Part shown: positions 5,639 through 8,314 of the stretch, piece after piece
How the letters are laid out: each line of letters starts with the position of its first letter
Numbering within the stretch: the stretch's first letter is position 1
Origin: JBFGSX01 sp041581335
Lineage (GTDB): Archaea; Thermoplasmatota; E2; JACPAO01; JAHFTW01
Assembly (NCBI GenBank): GCA_041581335.1
Contig: JBFIDG010000089.1
Location: 1 to 8,314, forward strand
Direction: 5' to 3'
DNA length: 8,314 nt
Position numbers and translations under genes: made by a program
The notes under the pieces: model-generated
What the model saw: only the letters and a program-made list of their open reading frames with translations
Databases searched by the model: none
Told to the model about the DNA's origin: nothing

Positions 5639-7921
5639 CTATGGGGAGCGGCGTCCGAACGGTTTGTAGGCCCGTCCGCCGCCCTCGTAGAACTTGCCGA
5701 AGAATTCGACGAACTGCAGACGCAGGGACTGCAGGCCGCCAGACAGCATCGCCAAGGCCGTGATGAGGACCATACCGATGAGGTAGACGATCCAGCCGGC
5801 GATGCTTTGGTAGTCTCCGCCTCCGATGACATCGAAGCCGATGGCGGCGAAGGCAAGTGCCATACCCGCTTTGCTGGCGCCGATGGCGGCCAGACGCGTG
5901 TAGGACAGGATGTTGCCGACGAAGCCGAGCACTTCGATGACGGAGACGAAACCAGCGCCGAGGACCTTCTGGGTACCGACCCAGAGGAGGCCGAGGCCGA
6001 TGACGAAGGTGCCGACGCCAGCGGCCGTGAGCCAACTGGGTCCTGCACCGAGCCAACCGACGATGGCGCTGATGAGGCCCACCTCGAGAATGATCCAGGA
6101 GAGCTTCTCCTGGATGGCCAGGGTGACGCCGTGGCCGACCGCGATGTTGCGGATGCCGAGCAGCAGACCCAGGTTCAGGTGGACGAAGGCGATCAGACAG
6201 CTCCAGGCGAGAAGCGCGAGGATGTCGTGGATCTTGGAGTAGTAGCCGAGTTGCACGTAATCGCCGACCTTCAGGTGGGTGGTGCCGTGCGGCTTGAAGA
6301 TGTCGAGGGGGCCGCCAGCGGCTTCGGTCGTCGTGGCGTGCGTGGTCATGCCGCCCGAGGTGCCCAGGTGGGTCGTGGCGTTGCCGGTGGCGTTGCCCGT
6401 GGCGTTGCCGTGGGTGCCGCCGTCGGTGGCCGTGCCGTGGTCGCCCGCAGCATCCGAGCTGCTGTGGCCACCGTGGTCCTCGACCGACTTGTGGATGAGT
6501 CCCGTTGTGGGGAAGCCGGCCGTGTGGGCCAGGACCTCTTCTTTGCCGTAGATGATGGCCTCCCAGCTCATTTCGCCGTGCTCCAGGGCCTCATCGGAGA
6601 CCACGAAGTGGATGCCGAGGGCTTCGCCGAAGACGAACAGACCGATGACAAGGGCCATGAAGCCACCCATCGCCAGGGCGCGACCGACGGCCGGGCCGCC
6701 GATGCCGAAGACCTTGTTCTTCTTCAGGTAGATGCCGAAGAGGAGGATGGCCAAGCCCACCAGCACGTCGCCGACCATCAGGCCGAAGAACAGCGGGAAG
6801 AAGATGAGCATCAGCTTCGTCGGGTCGAGCTCCTTGTAGCGGGGGCGACCGAGCAAGCCGAGCATGAACTCGTACGGCTTTGCCAGACCCTTGTTCTCCA
6901 GCTTGATCGGAGGCTCGTCCTCGGGGCTGGAGTGGTGGTCGTCGCCGTGGCCGTGGCCTTCGTGCTCGTGGTGGTGATGGGCCGCGTCGCCGTGGGGCGT
7001 GCCGTCATGGCCCATCGGGCCATCGCCGAGGTTCTCGAAGTATACGGCATCGCCGAAGCGCGCTGAGATGGCATTCTGCAGGCGGTTGGCCTGCTTGATC
7101 GGGACCCAGCCTTCCACGTGGAAGGTGGTCTGGGTCACGGCGAAGCTGAGGGGCACCTGGGTCTGGGCGACGGTGGCCGCCAAGTGTTGCTCGAGGGCAG
7201 CCAGGCGTGGGCCCCACTGCTCGCGGTGGCCTGCGATGCGCTGCTCGGAGCGCTCGAGGCGTTCCTGCGTGCGGCCGATGAGGCTGTTGAGGTGCTCGAT
7301 GCGCCGGGCAGGCGTGCCTTCGGCGCCCGGGGGGATGGCCGCGGCGGTGAAGCCATGGGCTGCCAGGACCTTGTCCGCGCCCTCGGCGTCGGCCTTGGCG
7401 ACCGCAAGGACCATGGCGCTGCCTTGCAGGCCGATGTCGTAGGAGATGCCGGCGGCGTCGAGCGCCGCGCGGGGGTCGGACCTGACGAAGCCCATGTAGC
7501 CCTGCACAGAGCGCAGGCCTTGGAGCGTGCCCAGGTCTGCATCGATCCCGGCAAACGGTGCCAGGTGTGCTGCCTCGGCGCGCATGGCCGTGATCTCGGA
7601 GCGTTCGTGGGCCGCGTCCTTGATGATCGGGCTCAGTTCTGCCTCGGCGTCGCCGACGAGGGCCTCTGCATCCTGGGGGGCCATGTCCTTGCCGGGCATG
7701 TCTTCGGCGTCCAGGGCCTTCATCAGGCCGCGGACGCGGAGCAGAAGCTGGCTGGAGTTGTCGCCGTGCTCAAGGGGGGTGCCGATCGTGGTCGTGCCCG
7801 TCGGGTCCTGATAGTCCTCGATGTGGACGACCTTCTCCTGGTGCATGACCTGGATGACCTCCTCCATGCGGCCCTTGTGGCCACCGAGGAGGATGCGCGT
7901 CATCCGTGCCGGCTTGAACAT
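5639..7921 (-). CDS. atpI: A-type ATP synthase subunit I (membrane stator, V-type a homologue)
   Basis: 760 residues, longer than many archaeal homologues. Subunit I forms the ion half-channels against the K ring and anchors the peripheral stalks. The N-terminal cytoplasmic domain (about 1-345) begins MFKPARMTRI and has a helical coiled region at about 80-120 and 205-250. The membrane domain starts at PTKLMLIFFPLFFGLMVGDV (367-386), like the V-type PFxFGxMFGD hairpin, with further segments at about 386-400, 412-438, 563-590, 608-625, 632-650, 658-697 and 705-727. The essential ion-path arginines are Arg676 in ILSYTRLAAIG and Arg734 in QSLRLQFVEFFGKFYEGGG, matching yeast Vph1 Arg735 and Arg799. 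Two unusual low-complexity parts are present: a His cluster at 305-330 (11 His) and a His/Thr/Gly/Asn-rich loop at about 441-560, predicted to lie outside the cell. Start: ATG one base after the atpH stop, with AGGAG 10 bases upstream. Confidence 0.95.
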   Translation of the reverse strand: MFKPARMTRILLGGHKGRMEEVIQVMHQEKVVHIEDYQDPTGTTTIGTPLEHGDNSSQLLLRVRGLMKALDAEDMPGKDMAPQDAEALVGDAEAELSPIIKDAAHERSEITAMRAEAAHLAPFAGIDADLGTLQGLRSVQGYMGFVRSDPRAALDAAGISYDIGLQGSAMVLAVAKADAEGADKVLAAHGFTAAAIPPGAEGTPARRIEHLNSLIGRTQERLERSEQRIAGHREQWGPRLAALEQHLAATVAQTQVPLSFAVTQTTFHVEGWVPIKQANRLQNAISARFGDAVYFENLGDGPMGHDGTPHGDAAHHHHEHEGHGHGDDHHSSPEDEPPIKLENKGLAKPYEFMLGLLGRPRYKELDPTKLMLIFFPLFFGLMVGDVLVGLAILLFGIYLKKNKVFGIGGPAVGRALAMGGFMALVIGLFVFGEALGIHFVVSDEALEHGEMSWEAIIYGKEEVLAHTAGFPTTGLIHKSVEDHGGHSSSDAAGDHGTATDGGTHGNATGNATGNATTHLGTSGGMTTHATTTEAAGGPLDIFKPHGTTHLKVGDYVQLGYYSKIHDILALLAWSCLIAFVHLNLGLLLGIRNIAVGHGVTLAIQEKLSWIILEVGLISAIVGWLGAGPSWLTAAGVGTFVIGLGLLWVGTQKVLGAGFVSVIEVLGFVGNILSYTRLAAIGASKAGMALAFAAIGFDVIGGGDYQSIAGWIVYLIGMVLITALAMLSGGLQSLRLQFVEFFGKFYEGGGRAYKPFGRRSP
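6375..6410. repeat. 12-bp tandem repeat, three copies, inside atpI
   Basis: Three consecutive 12-base units GTGGCGTTGCC[GC] on the plus strand (6375-6386, 6387-6398, 6399-6410), differing only in the last base. On the coding strand each unit encodes G-N-A-T, giving N-A-T sequons at residues 506-508, 510-512 and 514-516 of subunit I. The unit length keeps the frame, so copy number could vary by slippage without breaking the gene. Confidence 0.85.
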
Positions 7922-7922
7922 C

Positions 7923-8240
7923 CTAAAGGCGCTCCTCGAACAGGCTCAGCACGCGGTCGGTCACGCCTTCCACGCCGCCTTCGAACTTCTTGCGAAGGTT
8001 CGTGGCGTTGCGCTTGCCCTTCGAGAGGGTCTTCTTCGCTTCCTCGTCAGCCGTGGACCGGGCCTCTTCGATAAGGGCCTGGTACTGGCTGTCAGCCGCT
8101 GCCTTGCCTTGGGCGAGATTCTTCTCGGCCTGGCGGCGAGCGGCCTGGACACTGGACTGAGCTTCGGCGTCAGCCTCAGCAACACGTGCGTTGGCCGCCG
8201 CTTCGGCGTCCTTGATGCGCATCAACAGTTCGCTCTTCAA
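7923..8240 (-). CDS. atpH: A-type ATP synthase subunit H (peripheral stalk), TTG start
   Basis: 105 residues, the usual size for this subunit (also named AhaH). It pairs with E in the peripheral stalk. The sequence is one long Ala/Glu/Lys/Arg-rich helix with coiled-coil character through about residue 90 (for example AEADAEAQSSVQAARRQAEK at 21-40), ending in the hydrophobic/charged tail VEGVTDRVLSLFEERL, which is typical of the H C-terminus that sits at the head. Start: TTG at 8240, supported by AGGTGA (8252-8247) with a 6-base spacer and by an in-frame TGA just upstream, which rules out a longer form. The alternative is ATG at 8222, which would remove six residues and has only a weak upstream site. 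It is the first gene of the operon as seen here, and its stop is one base from atpI. Identity rests on length, coiled-coil composition and position before atpI. Confidence 0.88.
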   Translation of the reverse strand: MKSELLMRIKDAEAAANARVAEADAEAQSSVQAARRQAEKNLAQGKAAADSQYQALIEEARSTADEEAKKTLSKGKRNATNLRKKFEGGVEGVTDRVLSLFEERL

Positions 8241-8246
8241 AGACCG

Positions 8247-8252
8247 TCACCT
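8247..8252 (-). promoter_or_regulatory. Shine-Dalgarno site for atpH (decides TTG start)
   Basis: AGGTGA on the minus strand is complementary to the anti-SD end of 16S rRNA and lies 6 bases before TTG 8240. It is the main reason for preferring TTG over ATG at 8222. Confidence 0.65.
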
Positions 8253-8278
8253 GGGGTTAGTCGCGGCCAAACTGGGGG

Positions 8279-8290
8279 GGTATATGACGG
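8279..8290 (-). promoter_or_regulatory. Candidate TATA box/promoter of the atp operon
   Basis: On the minus strand CATATA (8286-8281) stands in otherwise GC-rich sequence, about 43 bases before the atpH start. With the usual archaeal spacing of about 25 bases from TATA centre to start site, transcription would begin near 8258, leaving a leader of about 18 bases that still contains the SD site. A run of seven C (8280-8274) follows the TATA-like element. The rest of 8241-8314 shows no coding signal. The match to the archaeal consensus is modest and the upstream BRE is not clear. Confidence 0.5.
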
Positions 8291-8314
8291 CTTGGGCCAC
8301 CTTTCTGTTGGAGC

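Noticed and set aside
5594..7066. 490-codon open frame on the plus strand
   Set aside because: Antisense to atpI and atpK; the Asp/Glu/Val-rich translation mirrors Ala/Val/Gly/Leu codons on the other strand.
8274..8280. Run of seven G/C as a structured element or assembly error
   Set aside because: It lies outside any coding frame and no partner run for G-quadruplex formation is convincing; it may be an indel-prone homopolymer but nothing depends on it.
1..8314. CRISPR array, tRNA, rRNA, insertion sequence or phage genes
   Set aside because: No spaced repeat arrays, cloverleaf-like segments, transposase motifs or terminal inverted repeats were seen; nearly all of the window is accounted for by synthase genes.

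Overview
The window holds a nearly complete operon for an archaeal A-type (A1A0) ATP synthase. All eight synthase genes lie on the minus strand and are transcribed from right to left: atpH, atpI, atpK, atpE, atpC, atpF, atpA, atpB. They fill about 277-8240 with overlaps or gaps of a few bases; the only real gap is a 38-base leader before the membrane-rotor gene atpK. At the left edge, past a short intergenic region, the first 52 codons of a lipoprotein-like gene run off the window on the same strand.

The organism is most likely an uncultured euryarchaeon with high-GC DNA. The A-type subunit set and the order H-I-K-E-C-F-A-B are archaeal, and the start regions mix Shine-Dalgarno sites with a TATA-like promoter. 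The proteins lack the extreme acidity of haloarchaeal homologues. High GC, the lipobox protein and an AtpA without an intein would fit a Thermoplasmatota lineage such as the marine groups, but this is a weak inference; no marker gene is present.

Layout from right to left. 8241-8314 carries a TATA-like element and a Shine-Dalgarno site before a TTG-started atpH. H and E form the peripheral stalks, I is the membrane stator, K the ion-carrying rotor ring, C and F belong to the central rotor, and A and B form the catalytic head. The central-stalk gene atpD, which commonly follows atpB in archaea, is not here: atpB is followed by a 36-base polypyrimidine tract (sense strand) that looks like a terminator, then two adjacent inverted repeats, then the lipoprotein gene.

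This is mostly a conventional energy-conservation operon. The most distinctive point is subunit I, 760 residues long, with a cytoplasmic His cluster (11 His in 26 residues) just before the membrane domain and a long His/Thr/Gly/Asn-rich extracytoplasmic loop that contains a 12-bp tandem repeat encoding three consecutive N-A-T sequons. I found no sign of a new defence or mobile system.
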